Positions 55,462 to 63,325 are shown, counted from the first letter of the stretch. The stretch is 64,000 nucleotides of DNA from Riemerella columbipharyngis (GCF_900101995.1 NZ_FNAS01000002.1:1-64000); one strand, 5' to 3'. Notes: generated by a model not told the origin, from the sequence alone. Made by a program: numbers and translations.

Positions 55462-55954
55462 AGCTCCGCTCTCTTATACGGGGGTTATATGGTGTTCGCT
55501 CTCGTATGCGAGCTCTGCAGGGCTACAGCATCCGCAAGGGTAACACAAAGCTCCACTTCGTTACGCCCTTGCGTATGCTTTCACCCTTTGTGTCACATAC
55601 TTCGGCTCACCCGCTGGCATTCCACTCCACTGCGTTGCGTGTACTGCACAGCTTATTGTTTCGGCGTGCCGCTTTGTCGTGCTGGAAGCCACAAATTATT
55701 TATGCGTAGCCCTTTGAGGGCATACGCCCATAGGCGTGGCATTTCAGTTTCGTGGCTGGTTACTACAGCCTTGAAGAGCTTCCGCACCAGCCACTACACG
55801 CCAGCACTCTGCACGCACTGCCACCCAGCCAACAACTGGGGGCATTTTTTTCCCCAGCCTCAAAAAAGCCAGCAACGAAAAAAAACGCCCCCTCTCCTAT
55901 CCCATTGGGTGGCAGTTAAAGGCACGCATAACCCCCGTATAAGAGAGCGGAGCT
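55462..55954. other. GC-rich hairpin array closed by a 27-bp inverted repeat
   Basis: A perfect 27-bp inverted repeat (55462-55488 and 55928-55954) encloses 439 bp that is much GC-richer than the rest. Inside are further hairpins: CTCG/CGAG (55501-55512), CGCAAGGG/CCCTTGCG (55533-55573), GCCCT/AGGGC (55709-55721), ACGCC/GGCGT (55724-55737), GTGGCTGGT/ACCAGCCAC (55752-55794), CTGGGG/CCCCAG (55836-55857). Two overlapping open frames here (119 and 180 codons) look non-protein-like. A packaging signal/origin region or a structured RNA is likely. Flanking bases 55329-55461 and 55955-55987 hold no gene. Confidence 0.75.
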
Positions 55955-55987
55955 CTCCAAAAAAAACAAAGTTTTTTTTGGGTATAT

Positions 55988-56024
55988 GACAAAATGACAT
56001 ATATTTGCAGGACAAAATGACATA
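55988..56024 (+). promoter_or_regulatory. promoter flanked by 14-bp direct repeats
   Basis: GACAAAATGACATA occurs at 55988-56001 and 56011-56024, and the -7 box TATATTTG (56000-56007) lies between and partly overlaps the first. This is a typical repressor-controlled promoter layout, driving the 40-residue and DUF6266-like genes. Confidence 0.6.
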
Positions 56025-56027
56025 GTT

Positions 56028-56150
56028 ATGAAAGAAACAATTTTTAAAATAGTAGTGTCAATACTGGAAAGAATAGTATTGGATTTAGTAGATGACGGGA
56101 AAATAAATAATTCTATCGACCAAAAAAAAAATAGCAATTTAGGGAATTAG
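56028..56150 (+). CDS. small element protein (40 aa)
   Basis: Starts MKETIFKIVVSILERIVLDL and ends in a polar tail. It begins about 20 bases after the -7 box, between the promoter and the DUF6266-like gene. The amphipathic helix suggests a membrane-associated or scaffold-like peptide. Unknown function; no homolog recognised. Confidence 0.5.
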   Translation: MKETIFKIVVSILERIVLDLVDDGKINNSIDQKKNSNLGN

Positions 56151-56235
56151 CTCCGAAGCAACTCCGCTCGTCGCATTCCGGAAATTGTGACAACAAGTTA
56201 AGAATAGTAATATTAACTAATTAAATTTATAAGTT

Positions 56236-56886
56236 ATGGCAATAGTAGATAGTATTATCTTAGGCAGAGCTAAGGGCTCTATTGGAAATGTAACCCTTGC
56301 AACAGTTAAAGGGAGAGTAATTGCAAAACAAAAGGCAACTATTGTAAGTAATCCAAATACCCAAGCACAACAAGCGCAAAGAAACAAGTTGGCGAAGGCG
56401 GTATTAGCATGGCAAGCTGTGGGAAATTATGTAAAAAGTGGATGGACTTCATTGCTACCTTTTTGTTCGCAATACCAAACATACACATCCAAAAATATGC
56501 ACGGATTTGCAAGCAAAGATTTTAATGAGGATAGAGTAACAGGGGAAGATTTAAAAGGCAGTTTAGCAACATATGGAAAATTAGGCACATTAAAATACAC
56601 AGCATCCGCAGATGATACAGATAGTATAACTGTTACATTTGATAAAACAAGTCTTGAAAATATCGCTAAAGTGGGTGATAAAATTAAAATGGTAGCTACA
56701 AATGTAAATGATGAGAATATATCTTATTCAGAGATTGAAGTAGATACAGCCTTATTATCTGCGGGTACACCCTCAAAATCTTTTGAAAATTTACACCTCG
56801 CCCAAAATACAAGGGTCATTTTAGCTGTGTGGCTTGAGGGAGCAGATGGAAAAGAAAGCACCACAGCAAAGTTTATAGAAATTTAA
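56236..56886 (+). CDS. DUF6266-like protein, candidate virion protein
   Basis: A 216-residue protein. The N-terminal LGRAKGSIGNVTLATVKGRVIAKQKA and SNPNTQAQQAQRNKLAKAV match the pattern of the flavobacterial DUF6266 family; the C-terminal half is a beta-sandwich (GDKIKMVATNVNDENISYSE). It has its own regulated promoter and is followed directly by a terminator, as a highly expressed structural gene would be. It is the only plausible capsid gene of the element; that role is inferred. Confidence 0.65.
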   Translation: MAIVDSIILGRAKGSIGNVTLATVKGRVIAKQKATIVSNPNTQAQQAQRNKLAKAVLAWQAVGNYVKSGWTSLLPFCSQYQTYTSKNMHGFASKDFNEDRVTGEDLKGSLATYGKLGTLKYTASADDTDSITVTFDKTSLENIAKVGDKIKMVATNVNDENISYSEIEVDTALLSAGTPSKSFENLHLAQNTRVILAVWLEGADGKESTTAKFIEI

Positions 56887-56914
56887 AAAAAAACATATTG
56901 TGATTCATTGATGA

Positions 56915-56943
56915 GGTTGGATAGTAATTTCCAGCCTTTTTTT
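56915..56943 (+). terminator. intrinsic terminator after the DUF6266-like gene
   Basis: GGTTGGA pairs with TCCAGCC (one G-U), followed by seven T. Confidence 0.8.
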
Positions 56944-56959
56944 AAATAAAAAAAACAAG

Positions 56960-57469
56960 ATGAAAAACAAAATAATATTAGATAATAAAATTATTGATTA
57001 CGTATGTCAAGAGCTAAGAGATAGAATAGAAAAAAAATATCCACCTTATAAATCTTATATTAATTTTATCTATGAGTATGGTTGTCGCATTAACGAGCTT
57101 TTTGACTTCCGAATATCTTACAATGCCGAAATTAATAAAGTAGAAATAATACCCCAGAAAAAAAACAACACTAGAATATTAGAGGTTACGAAGCCGGAAG
57201 TATTGAAGTGGATAGAAGAAATAAATATGACACAGCCATTATTTCATCTCAATAAGAGGAATTTGCAACGGATAATAGAGGTAGAAATGCCTATAAATGG
57301 GTTAATGTGTGGAAATAAAAAAATTGGAGGGCATATTTTCCGACATAATTACATTAAGAAAATGGAAGAAAAAGGTTATTCAATTGAAAAAATGGATTTG
57401 ATAATGGGATACACCACACAATCCGTTGCAAATACTTATGCAGTTAGTGAAATTTATTATAAAAATTAA
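56960..57469 (+). CDS. minimal tyrosine recombinase (catalytic domain only)
   Basis: Only 169 residues, about half a normal Xer protein. The catalytic set is present: Arg43 (CRINEL), Lys in the IIPQKK hairpin, His125 and Arg128 (HIFRH), Tyr160 (ANTYA). The usual second His/Trp of the LGH motif is Tyr (MGYTT). The N-terminal core-binding clamp is missing. It may cooperate with host XerC/XerD at dif or replace one of them. Confidence 0.8.
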   Translation: MKNKIILDNKIIDYVCQELRDRIEKKYPPYKSYINFIYEYGCRINELFDFRISYNAEINKVEIIPQKKNNTRILEVTKPEVLKWIEEINMTQPLFHLNKRNLQRIIEVEMPINGLMCGNKKIGGHIFRHNYIKKMEEKGYSIEKMDLIMGYTTQSVANTYAVSEIYYKN

Positions 57470-57471
57470 GG

Positions 57472-57603
57472 ATGAGAAATATAATAATTATATTAAATGA
57501 AAGTGAGAAAGCGCTAGATAACTATAATAGTTTGCTTCTAGCAGTGCTCATTATTCTAATGATTGGTAAAGCTATAGACAATAATTTAAATAATAAAAAA
57601 TAA
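57472..57603 (+). CDS. holin-like small membrane protein
   Basis: 43 residues with one strongly hydrophobic helix (SLLLAVLIILMIGKAI) and a polar ending. It lies two bases after the recombinase gene and five before the lysozyme gene. Size, topology and place fit a holin that releases the signal-less lysozyme. Too short to confirm by sequence. Confidence 0.55.
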   Translation: MRNIIIILNESEKALDNYNSLLLAVLIILMIGKAIDNNLNNKK

Positions 57604-57608
57604 AAAAA

Positions 57609-58091
57609 ATGAATACAAAAGAAATATTACAAGAAGCAACAAAAATAATTTGCGAATTTGAAGGCTTTCGCGAGTATGCATATAAAGATAGTGCAGGTGT
57701 ATGGACAATAGGATATGGACAAACAAATACAATACACGGCGGAAAAATACATGAATACCAGAGGATAAAAAAGGAGGAAGCCCTATATTTTGTACAAGAA
57801 AAAGTCGAGAAAATATACTATAATATAATGGGGAGAATTAGTATACCATTGCAAAAATCTCAATATATAGCTCTCATTTCTTTAATTTATAATATTGGTG
57901 AGAGTGCTTTCAATCGCTCTATTCTACTAAAAAAAATTAACAGAGAGTATGAAATACAAGATATAAAAAAAGAATGGTTAAGATGGAGTTATGTAAAAGG
58001 TATCTGGAATAAAGCTTTATATAAAAGAAGAGTAAAGGAATTCAACATATATATATCGGAAAAACAAAGCTGTATAAATTTTGATAGTTGA
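57609..58091 (+). CDS. phage lysozyme (GH24 endolysin)
   Basis: A 160-residue T4-type muramidase. The catalytic triad is in place: Glu18 (CEFEGF), Asp27 (YKDSAG) and Thr33 (WTIGYG), with the same 9 and 6 residue spacing as T4 lysozyme. It has no signal peptide, so it needs a holin. It indicates exit by lysis rather than inovirus-like extrusion. Confidence 0.92.
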   Translation: MNTKEILQEATKIICEFEGFREYAYKDSAGVWTIGYGQTNTIHGGKIHEYQRIKKEEALYFVQEKVEKIYYNIMGRISIPLQKSQYIALISLIYNIGESAFNRSILLKKINREYEIQDIKKEWLRWSYVKGIWNKALYKRRVKEFNIYISEKQSCINFDS

Positions 58092-58101
58092 AATTTATTT
58101 G

Positions 58102-58109
58102 TATCTTTG
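58102..58109 (+). promoter_or_regulatory. -7 promoter box of the small RNA unit
   Basis: TATCTTTG matches TAnnTTTG; a TTTG lies 18 bases upstream, near the -33 distance. Confidence 0.6.
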
Positions 58110-58113
58110 TCGT

Positions 58114-58221
58114 ACCTAAGTGAATGATAAAAAAGCTCTGCAGGGGTGCAACTTAATAACAATAACTTAGGTGTGGAATACGCAGAAAAAAAAGACAGTT
58201 ATTTAAAGCTGTCTTTTTTTT
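58114..58221 (+). ncRNA. small structured RNA with own promoter and terminator
   Basis: No open frame of note. Stem ACCTAAGT (58114-58121) pairs with ACTTAGGT (58165-58172); TGCA-GGGG-TGCA forms an inner hairpin, and CTGC (58138-58141) could pair with GCAG (58182-58185) as a pseudoknot. A perfect terminator follows (AAAGACAG 58191-58198 with CTGTCTTT 58209-58216 and a T run). Candidate regulatory RNA, or a primer RNA for second-strand synthesis. Confidence 0.6.
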
Positions 58222-58516
58222 GTTTACAAAAATAAAATTCTCAATTACTGCGGTTTCACGTATTGTAAAAAAAACCCATATACATAGAGCTGGAGCGCTC
58301 TCATATTATGGATTTATCTAATACTTCATTTTTCAAACTCTATACATTAATATGACAAATAGACATTTAAAAAATTCTTTTTTGACATTTTGTCCTCGTA
58401 ATATTGCAGTGTGAAAATTGAAGAGTATAGAAAATATTTATACAATATTTAACATTCCAAACTATAATTTACCTCTGTAAAAGAATAGCTAACAAGATGA
58501 AAAACAAATACCTTTA
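58222..58516. other. non-coding end of the element with hairpin and operator-like motifs
   Basis: No gene. An imperfect hairpin at 58276-58311 (CCATA/TATGG outer, AGAGC/GCTCT inner) could be a cruciform or nick region. TGACATTTTGTCC (58383-58395) is an inverted copy, with one change, of the operator-like GGACAAAATGACA at 56010. TGACAAATAGACAT (58353-58366) is a weaker copy. These sit 120-160 bases from the dif core. Confidence 0.5.
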
Positions 58517-58544
58517 ATTTTAGATAATATAAATTATAGGATTT
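58517..58544. other. dif-like Xer site, middle (element-element junction)
   Basis: Arm ATTTTAGATAA, centre TATAAA, arm TTATAGGATTT. Both arms are the element's own, as expected for the attP sequence of the circle, and it lies exactly 5224 bp after the left site. Confidence 0.85.
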
Positions 58545-58571
58545 TAAGGCGCAAGATTTTACAGATATAAA

Positions 58572-58592
58572 TTTTAGTTTAACAAACTAAAA
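58572..58592. promoter_or_regulatory. perfect palindrome before the first gene, copy 2
   Basis: Same 9-bp arms as at 53348-53368. Confidence 0.5.
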
Positions 58593-58599
58593 TAATATT

Positions 58600-59124
58600 A
58601 TGTACAGAGTAAAATTTATTGATGCAAAAGAACATTATCAAAGAGTTCCCAAAAATGAAAGATATCATATTCATTTAGGTTATGGTGTTATTTTGAAATT
58701 TAGTACGCAAAAAAATGCGTATGATTACGGAGTAAAATTGGGAAAATTCTACAGAGAAATATATGCATATCTCTGTTTGATAAATGAAAGCTTGTACAGA
58801 TTTGAAATCACAAGCCTACACACAAAAAAAATATCAGAAAAAACATTTACAGATTACCAAGAGTTAAATATGCATATCAAAAACAAACTTGCACTTCTTG
58901 ACTATCAAAAAAACGAAATTTTTGCGGGATATGAATTAGATAAAAAAGTATCTAATTTGGTATATATGATTGAGGATAAATTAAATTATTTAAAAAGGTA
59001 TCACGGTGCATCATTTTCGGCTCAAGCAAAGATAATAGAAAGAATTTTAATTATTCGGGAGGAATTATTTAATACCAGCGGAAAAGAAAATGATTTAAAA
59101 AATTTGAATTTAACCATAATATAA
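58600..59124 (+). CDS. element protein of unknown function (174 aa), copy 2
   Basis: Identical to the protein at 53376. Here the upstream sequence is the end of copy 1, so any promoter located left of dif in the circular element is present for this copy but not for copy 1. Confidence 0.7.
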   Translation: MYRVKFIDAKEHYQRVPKNERYHIHLGYGVILKFSTQKNAYDYGVKLGKFYREIYAYLCLINESLYRFEITSLHTKKISEKTFTDYQELNMHIKNKLALLDYQKNEIFAGYELDKKVSNLVYMIEDKLNYLKRYHGASFSAQAKIIERILIIREELFNTSGKENDLKNLNLTII

Positions 59125-59134
59125 CTATATAGCT

Positions 59135-60049
59135 ATGTTTTACAAGTTATCACGCTTAGGCATTGCAGAGATTAGAACACAATCCAAAAATTCACAGCAC
59201 GGCGGAAGCTCATTATTTAAGTCTTGGAAAGGCTTGTTAATAAAAAAAGAAGCCTCAAAAAGCAAAGATATAATTAAGAAAATGGAAAGCGATGCGATGA
59301 AAAAAATTGAAAAAGACAATCAAAAAAAAGAATATCAGTTAAGAAAATTTAAAATAAGAAATAAAATAATGAATTTTTTTAGCTTGAAATCATCTCGTAA
59401 ATTTTGTGCATTCTATACAGTTACCTTTCCGTTAAATATACCTGATGAAATAGCTTACAAATTATTAAATACTTGGCTTACAAGATGTAGAAAATTACAA
59501 GGGTTAAAATCTTATTTATGGGTAGCGGAAAGACAAAAAAATGGTACTCTACATTTCCACCTAATTACAAATAATTATATGAATATAAGAGAAGTTAATG
59601 AGTATATGAAAATAGCCCTCAAGAATGCCAAAAAAAAAGATTTATTATATTGCGAGGATAAAGTTTTAGAAAAATATAACGGAGTAGATGTTGATAATTT
59701 GTATCATTCAAAAAGGCATAAGAAAAAAAATAAAAGGCTGTCAAAAATAGAAGCTCAAAGAAAGTTAATGTATTATTTATCGAAATATGTAACTAAAAAT
59801 GAAACGAAAAGCAAAAAGTTACCATGGCATTGTTCTCGCGACATTTCAGCGTTATTTATATCTGTAAATTATTCGGAATATTCAGAAAATGAAATTTTTA
59901 AATTAGTATCCGATAATCCAGAAGCCGTTAAATCTTTTCACAATGAATATTTTAGTTTTCATTACTTTTTATTTACACCAGAGGAAAAATATTTTGTATC
60001 ACTAAATGAAATAAATGAAAAAGTTTATCAATATTATAATCAAAATTAA
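59135..60049 (+). CDS. rolling-circle initiator (HUH endonuclease), copy 2
   Basis: Identical to the Rep at 53911, with His140/His142 and Tyr213/Tyr214/Tyr218 intact. Two active Reps and two origins in tandem would allow rolling-circle release of one unit from the array. Confidence 0.88.
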   Translation: MFYKLSRLGIAEIRTQSKNSQHGGSSLFKSWKGLLIKKEASKSKDIIKKMESDAMKKIEKDNQKKEYQLRKFKIRNKIMNFFSLKSSRKFCAFYTVTFPLNIPDEIAYKLLNTWLTRCRKLQGLKSYLWVAERQKNGTLHFHLITNNYMNIREVNEYMKIALKNAKKKDLLYCEDKVLEKYNGVDVDNLYHSKRHKKKNKRLSKIEAQRKLMYYLSKYVTKNETKSKKLPWHCSRDISALFISVNYSEYSENEIFKLVSDNPEAVKSFHNEYFSFHYFLFTPEEKYFVSLNEINEKVYQYYNQN

Positions 60050-60058
60050 GTTTAAATT

Positions 60059-60367
60059 ATGGAAAAATCAAAAAATCTTTACGGACAAATCAATTTTGAC
60101 GAGCTTATAAATGCCGTTAGAAGTGGAAAAGTGAAAACAAGTATAGTAACAAAAAAAGATGGTACAAAATTTAGAGCTATCAATGTAAATGTATGGATAA
60201 ATGAAGTACCAAAATTTGGACAAGATGCAAGTATTACCACGCAAAACAAAAAGGAATATAAAGAGGAAAAAAATTACTATATTGGCAATCTCAAATTTAT
60301 TGAGAGTAAAGTAAAAGAAGCCAGTCCCGATGACTTCGAGGAAGATAATTATTTTGAAATGTTATAA
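60059..60367 (+). CDS. possible ssDNA-binding protein, copy 2
   Basis: Identical to the 102-residue protein at 54835, with the acidic tail conserved. Confidence 0.5.
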   Translation: MEKSKNLYGQINFDELINAVRSGKVKTSIVTKKDGTKFRAINVNVWINEVPKFGQDASITTQNKKEYKEEKNYYIGNLKFIESKVKEASPDDFEEDNYFEML

Positions 60368-60369
60368 AA

Positions 60370-60552
60370 ATGAAAAAAAAGATAAAAAAAGCTGTTATAA
60401 TAACTTTAGCTGTATCAATTATTTGTAATATATTTTTATTGTGGAAGCTCAAAAGAATGACAGAAATTAGTACAGGACAAGAGAGAATTTTTACACAAGT
60501 TGCTGATAGCTTGGATATGTACAGAAAAAAATATAATAACTATTATAAATAG
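60370..60552 (+). CDS. small bitopic membrane protein, copy 2
   Basis: Identical to the 60-residue protein at 55146. Confidence 0.6.
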   Translation: MKKKIKKAVIITLAVSIICNIFLLWKLKRMTEISTGQERIFTQVADSLDMYRKKYNNYYK

Positions 60553-60582
60553 AGCGTAAAAAAAAGAAGCAGTTTGTCTTGC

Positions 60583-60619
60583 TTTTTGTATTATGGCACT
60601 CCGTGCCATAATACAAAAA
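60583..60619. repeat. perfect 17-bp hairpin, copy 2
   Basis: Same sequence as 55359-55395. Confidence 0.85.
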
Positions 60620-60685
60620 CCGCTTTAAAAATTTTTTTTTATTTTTATATCGGCGGAGCTGAAAAACCATTTGTTCCAGTTTTAC

Positions 60686-61178
60686 AGCTCCGCTCTCTTA
60701 TACGGGGGTTATATGGTGTTCGCTCTCGTATGCGAGCTCTGCAGGGCTACAGCATCCGCAAGGGTAACACAAAGCTCCACTTCGTTACGCCCTTGCGTAT
60801 GCTTTCACCCTTTGTGTCACATACTTCGGCTCACCCGCTGGCATTCCACTCCACTGCGTTGCGTGTACTGCACAGCTTATTGTTTCGGCGTGCCGCTTTG
60901 TCGTGCTGGAAGCCACAAATTATTTATGCGTAGCCCTTTGAGGGCATACGCCCATAGGCGTGGCATTTCAGTTTCGTGGCTGGTTACTACAGCCTTGAAG
61001 AGCTTCCGCACCAGCCACTACACGCCAGCACTCTGCACGCACTGCCACCCAGCCAACAACTGGGGGCATTTTTTTCCCCAGCCTCAAAAAAGCCAGCAAC
61101 GAAAAAAAACGCCCCCTCTCCTATCCCATTGGGTGGCAGTTAAAGGCACGCATAACCCCCGTATAAGAGAGCGGAGCT
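60686..61178. other. GC-rich hairpin array, copy 2
   Basis: Same as 55462-55954, including both arms of the 27-bp inverted repeat (60686-60712 and 61152-61178). Confidence 0.75.
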
Positions 61179-61211
61179 CTCCAAAAAAAACAAAGTTTTT
61201 TTTGGGTATAT

Positions 61212-61248
61212 GACAAAATGACATATATTTGCAGGACAAAATGACATA
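61212..61248 (+). promoter_or_regulatory. promoter flanked by 14-bp direct repeats, copy 2
   Basis: Same as 55988-56024. Confidence 0.6.
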
Positions 61249-61251
61249 GTT

Positions 61252-61374
61252 ATGAAAGAAACAATTTTTAAAATAGTAGTGTCAATACTGGAAAGAATAG
61301 TATTGGATTTAGTAGATGACGGGAAAATAAATAATTCTATCGACCAAAAAAAAAATAGCAATTTAGGGAATTAG
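61252..61374 (+). CDS. small element protein (40 aa), copy 2
   Basis: Identical to the small protein at 56028. Confidence 0.5.
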   Translation: MKETIFKIVVSILERIVLDLVDDGKINNSIDQKKNSNLGN

Positions 61375-61459
61375 CTCCGAAGCAACTCCGCTCGTCGCAT
61401 TCCGGAAATTGTGACAACAAGTTAAGAATAGTAATATTAACTAATTAAATTTATAAGTT

Positions 61460-62110
61460 ATGGCAATAGTAGATAGTATTATCTTAGGCAGAGCTAAGGG
61501 CTCTATTGGAAATGTAACCCTTGCAACAGTTAAAGGGAGAGTAATTGCAAAACAAAAGGCAACTATTGTAAGTAATCCAAATACCCAAGCACAACAAGCG
61601 CAAAGAAACAAGTTGGCGAAGGCGGTATTAGCATGGCAAGCTGTGGGAAATTATGTAAAAAGTGGATGGACTTCATTGCTACCTTTTTGTTCGCAATACC
61701 AAACATACACATCCAAAAATATGCACGGATTTGCAAGCAAAGATTTTAATGAGGATAGAGTAACAGGGGAAGATTTAAAAGGCAGTTTAGCAACATATGG
61801 AAAATTAGGCACATTAAAATACACAGCATCCGCAGATGATACAGATAGTATAACTGTTACATTTGATAAAACAAGTCTTGAAAATATCGCTAAAGTGGGT
61901 GATAAAATTAAAATGGTAGCTACAAATGTAAATGATGAGAATATATCTTATTCAGAGATTGAAGTAGATACAGCCTTATTATCTGCGGGTACACCCTCAA
62001 AATCTTTTGAAAATTTACACCTCGCCCAAAATACAAGGGTCATTTTAGCTGTGTGGCTTGAGGGAGCAGATGGAAAAGAAAGCACCACAGCAAAGTTTAT
62101 AGAAATTTAA
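61460..62110 (+). CDS. DUF6266-like protein, candidate virion protein, copy 2
   Basis: Identical to the 216-residue protein at 56236. Confidence 0.65.
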   Translation: MAIVDSIILGRAKGSIGNVTLATVKGRVIAKQKATIVSNPNTQAQQAQRNKLAKAVLAWQAVGNYVKSGWTSLLPFCSQYQTYTSKNMHGFASKDFNEDRVTGEDLKGSLATYGKLGTLKYTASADDTDSITVTFDKTSLENIAKVGDKIKMVATNVNDENISYSEIEVDTALLSAGTPSKSFENLHLAQNTRVILAVWLEGADGKESTTAKFIEI

Positions 62111-62138
62111 AAAAAAACATATTGTGATTCATTGATGA

Positions 62139-62167
62139 GGTTGGATAGTAATTTCCAGCCTTTTTTT
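62139..62167 (+). terminator. intrinsic terminator after the DUF6266-like gene, copy 2
   Basis: Same stem and T run as 56915-56943. Confidence 0.8.
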
Positions 62168-62183
62168 AAATAAAAAAAACAAG

Positions 62184-62693
62184 ATGAAAAACAAAATAAT
62201 ATTAGATAATAAAATTATTGATTACGTATGTCAAGAGCTAAGAGATAGAATAGAAAAAAAATATCCACCTTATAAATCTTATATTAATTTTATCTATGAG
62301 TATGGTTGTCGCATTAACGAGCTTTTTGACTTCCGAATATCTTACAATGCCGAAATTAATAAAGTAGAAATAATACCCCAGAAAAAAAACAACACTAGAA
62401 TATTAGAGGTTACGAAGCCGGAAGTATTGAAGTGGATAGAAGAAATAAATATGACACAGCCATTATTTCATCTCAATAAGAGGAATTTGCAACGGATAAT
62501 AGAGGTAGAAATGCCTATAAATGGGTTAATGTGTGGAAATAAAAAAATTGGAGGGCATATTTTCCGACATAATTACATTAAGAAAATGGAAGAAAAAGGT
62601 TATTCAATTGAAAAAATGGATTTGATAATGGGATACACCACACAATCCGTTGCAAATACTTATGCAGTTAGTGAAATTTATTATAAAAATTAA
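62184..62693 (+). CDS. minimal tyrosine recombinase, copy 2
   Basis: Identical to the 169-residue protein at 56960; catalytic Arg43, His125, Arg128 and Tyr160 intact. Confidence 0.8.
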   Translation: MKNKIILDNKIIDYVCQELRDRIEKKYPPYKSYINFIYEYGCRINELFDFRISYNAEINKVEIIPQKKNNTRILEVTKPEVLKWIEEINMTQPLFHLNKRNLQRIIEVEMPINGLMCGNKKIGGHIFRHNYIKKMEEKGYSIEKMDLIMGYTTQSVANTYAVSEIYYKN

Positions 62694-62695
62694 GG

Positions 62696-62827
62696 ATGAG
62701 AAATATAATAATTATATTAAATGAAAGTGAGAAAGCGCTAGATAACTATAATAGTTTGCTTCTAGCAGTGCTCATTATTCTAATGATTGGTAAAGCTATA
62801 GACAATAATTTAAATAATAAAAAATAA
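62696..62827 (+). CDS. holin-like small membrane protein, copy 2
   Basis: Identical to the 43-residue protein at 57472. Confidence 0.55.
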   Translation: MRNIIIILNESEKALDNYNSLLLAVLIILMIGKAIDNNLNNKK

Positions 62828-62832
62828 AAAAA

Positions 62833-63315
62833 ATGAATACAAAAGAAATATTACAAGAAGCAACAAAAATAATTTGCGAATTTGAAGGCTTTCGCGAGTA
62901 TGCATATAAAGATAGTGCAGGTGTATGGACAATAGGATATGGACAAACAAATACAATACACGGCGGAAAAATACATGAATACCAGAGGATAAAAAAGGAG
63001 GAAGCCCTATATTTTGTACAAGAAAAAGTCGAGAAAATATACTATAATATAATGGGGAGAATTAGTATACCATTGCAAAAATCTCAATATATAGCTCTCA
63101 TTTCTTTAATTTATAATATTGGTGAGAGTGCTTTCAATCGCTCTATTCTACTAAAAAAAATTAACAGAGAGTATGAAATACAAGATATAAAAAAAGAATG
63201 GTTAAGATGGAGTTATGTAAAAGGTATCTGGAATAAAGCTTTATATAAAAGAAGAGTAAAGGAATTCAACATATATATATCGGAAAAACAAAGCTGTATA
63301 AATTTTGATAGTTGA
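62833..63315 (+). CDS. phage lysozyme (GH24 endolysin), copy 2
   Basis: Identical to the lysozyme at 57609, catalytic triad intact. Confidence 0.92.
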   Translation: MNTKEILQEATKIICEFEGFREYAYKDSAGVWTIGYGQTNTIHGGKIHEYQRIKKEEALYFVQEKVEKIYYNIMGRISIPLQKSQYIALISLIYNIGESAFNRSILLKKINREYEIQDIKKEWLRWSYVKGIWNKALYKRRVKEFNIYISEKQSCINFDS

Positions 63316-63325
63316 AATTTATTTG

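Larger units (their letters stand above)
53304..58527. mobile_element. dif-integrated ssDNA-phage-like element, copy 1 (5224 bp)
   Basis: The first of two tandem copies with period 5224 bp. It contains, all rightward: a 174-residue unknown, HUH Rep, SSB-like protein, small membrane protein, structured GC-rich region, 40-residue protein, DUF6266-like protein, minimal tyrosine recombinase, holin-like protein, GH24 lysozyme and a small-RNA unit. Boundaries are set at the central region of the dif-like sites. Compact one-direction layout, HUH Rep plus lysis genes and dif targeting resemble ssDNA phages; no standard microvirus or inovirus capsid gene is seen. Confidence 0.85.

Noticed and set aside
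55350-55989. Two overlapping open frames of 119 and 180 codons in the GC-rich region of the 5.2-kb element (again at 60574-61213)
   Set aside because: They overlap each other in different frames, run through perfect hairpins and have unusual His/Cys/Ser/Leu-rich composition. They are better explained by the low stop-codon density of GC-rich structured DNA.
55916-56137. 73-codon leftward frame over the 40-residue gene (again at 61140-61361)
   Set aside because: It is antisense to a promoter, the direct repeats and a better-placed small gene.
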